6,147 nucleotides of DNA from an uncultured Haemophilus sp. (GTDB lineage Bacteria; Pseudomonadota; Gammaproteobacteria; Enterobacterales; Pasteurellaceae): NCBI RefSeq assembly GCF_905207935.1, contig NZ_CAJLNI010000107.1, positions 1 through 6,147 on the forward strand, written 5' to 3'. Below, one piece after another: positions 5,251-6,147 of this stretch. Below the pieces are notes generated by a model, which did not search any database, had not been told where the DNA came from, and was given only the letters and a program-made list of their open reading frames with translations. Made by a program: the position numbers and the translations under genes. Within the stretch, counting starts at the first letter, position 1. Every line of letters starts with the position of its first letter.

Positions 5251-6075
5251 ATGCAGTTTTCCAAAATGCATGGCCTTGGCAATGACTTTGTCGTTGTTGA
5301 TGCTGTGACACAAAATGCCTATTTTACCTCTGAAACCATTAAACGCTTAGCCGATCGTCATCGCGGCATTGGTTTTGATCAGCTTTTAATTGTTGAGCCA
5401 CCTTATGATCCAGATTTAGATTTCCATTACCGTATTTTTAATGCCGATGGTAGTGAAGTGTCGCAATGTGGAAACGGGGCAAGATGTTTTGCGCGTTTTG
5501 TGACTTTAAAAGGGCTGACTAATAAAAAGGATATTGCAGTAAGCACGCAAAAAGGAAAGATGGTTTTAACGGTAAAAGAAGATGGGCAAATTCGCGTCAA
5601 TATGGGCGAGCCGATTTGGGAACCCAATAAAATTCCTTTTACTGCGAATAAATTTGAAAAAAACTATATTCTACGTACCGATGTGCAAACGGTGCTTTGT
5701 GGTGCAGTATCAATGGGTAATCCACATTGTGTTGTTCAAGTGGACGATATTGAAACGGCCAATGTAGCAGAGGTAGGCCCACTCTTAGAAAGCCACGAAC
5801 GTTTTCCTGAAAGGGTAAACGCTGGATTTATGCAAGTCGTCAATCGTAACCACATTAAGTTGCGTGTATATGAGCGTGGTGCTGGTGAAACGCAAGCTTG
5901 TGGCAGTGGGGCGTGTGCGGCGGCAGCTGTAGGGATTATGCAAGGTTTACTTGATAACAAAGTGCAAGTCGATCTACCTGGTGGTAGCTTACTTATTGAA
6001 TGGGAAGGCGTAGGCTCACCGCTTTATATGACTGGCGATGCGACTCATATTTATGATGGTAACATTCACCTTTAA
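5251..6075 (+). CDS. dapF: DapF, diaminopimelate epimerase
   Basis: The enzyme interconverts LL- and meso-diaminopimelate in the cytoplasm by a cofactor-free two-base mechanism, supplying meso-DAP for peptidoglycan and lysine. The protein has 274 residues, the length recalled for the E. coli and H. influenzae enzymes. Both catalytic cysteines are visible: Cys73 in SQCGNGARCF (N-terminal half) and Cys217 in QACGSGACAA (C-terminal half), in the two homologous lobes of the DapF fold. Substrate-binding segments include HGLGNDF (7-13), GNPH (156-159), and ERGAGET (208-214). The start MQFSKMHGLGNDF is the family start and has a very good ribosome site, AAGGAAGGA (5239-5247), three bases upstream. 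An in-frame TTG at 5191 is the -35 box of the promoter and cannot be the start. The whole protein is close to H. influenzae DapF as I recall it. A terminator follows within 20 bases. Confidence 0.97.
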   Translation: MQFSKMHGLGNDFVVVDAVTQNAYFTSETIKRLADRHRGIGFDQLLIVEPPYDPDLDFHYRIFNADGSEVSQCGNGARCFARFVTLKGLTNKKDIAVSTQKGKMVLTVKEDGQIRVNMGEPIWEPNKIPFTANKFEKNYILRTDVQTVLCGAVSMGNPHCVVQVDDIETANVAEVGPLLESHERFPERVNAGFMQVVNRNHIKLRVYERGAGETQACGSGACAAAAVGIMQGLLDNKVQVDLPGGSLLIEWEGVGSPLYMTGDATHIYDGNIHL

Positions 6076-6092
6076 GCTCTTCTAATCGAATA

Positions 6093-6125
6093 AAAAAATG
6101 CGTGGAAACTATCCACGCATTTTTT
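6093..6125. terminator. Rho-independent terminator after dapF, probably bidirectional
   Basis: AAAAAATGCGTGGA (6093-6106) pairs perfectly with 6112-6125 around a five-base loop; the GC-rich core is TGCGTGGA and the right arm ends in six T. The A run on the left gives a T run for a minus-strand transcript, so a converging gene from the right could use it as well. Confidence 0.87.
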
Positions 6126-6127
6126 AT

Positions 6128-6147
6128 TTATTGTTCAACTTCCACAT
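6128..6147 (-). CDS. Possible last codons of a converging gene (unidentified)
   Basis: On the minus strand the right edge reads as VEVEQ followed by TAA (TTA at 6128-6130 on the plus strand), directly after a hairpin that looks bidirectional. The placement is what one expects of a gene converging on dapF, but five codons are too few to identify anything, and the frame may be chance. Confidence 0.25.

Overview
The window looks like a core chromosomal segment from a Haemophilus-type member of the Pasteurellaceae. The main clue is five copies of the Haemophilus-type DNA uptake signal (AAGTGCGGT or its complement), all between genes. The DapF, LexA, PlsB and RraA proteins are typical gammaproteobacterial forms, and base composition is AT-rich. 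Species is not certain; H. influenzae, H. parainfluenzae or a close relative fits best. I see no mobile element, CRISPR array, tRNA, rRNA or phage gene.

Layout from left to right: (1) the last 70 codons of rraA (+), ended by a hairpin made of two inverted uptake signals; (2) a DASS/SLC13-type sodium-coupled anion transporter (+), preceded by a good CRP-like site and a plausible promoter; (3) a 14-bp perfect hairpin that can terminate both this gene and the converging plsB; (4) plsB (-), glycerol-3-phosphate acyltransferase; (5) a 218-bp divergent control region with a FadR-like site on the plsB side, one fully consensus extended uptake signal, and two LexA operators on the lexA side; (6) lexA (+), the SOS repressor; (7) a 121-bp gap with a second inverted uptake-signal pair and a strong sigma70-type promoter; (8) dapF (+), diaminopimelate epimerase; (9) a terminator and perhaps the last codons of a converging gene at the right edge. 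No gene-free stretch exceeds 300 bases.

The genes do not form one pathway. They are housekeeping units, each with its own signals: RNA decay control (rraA), carboxylate uptake (transporter), the first step of phospholipid synthesis (plsB), DNA damage response (lexA), and lysine/peptidoglycan precursor synthesis (dapF). plsB lies directly beside lexA without the dgkA gene that separates them in E. coli, and dapF occupies the place of dinF downstream of lexA.

I did not find a convincing undescribed system. The most useful leads are regulatory: the FadR-like site at plsB, the CRP-like site at the transporter, and uptake signals doubling as hairpins.
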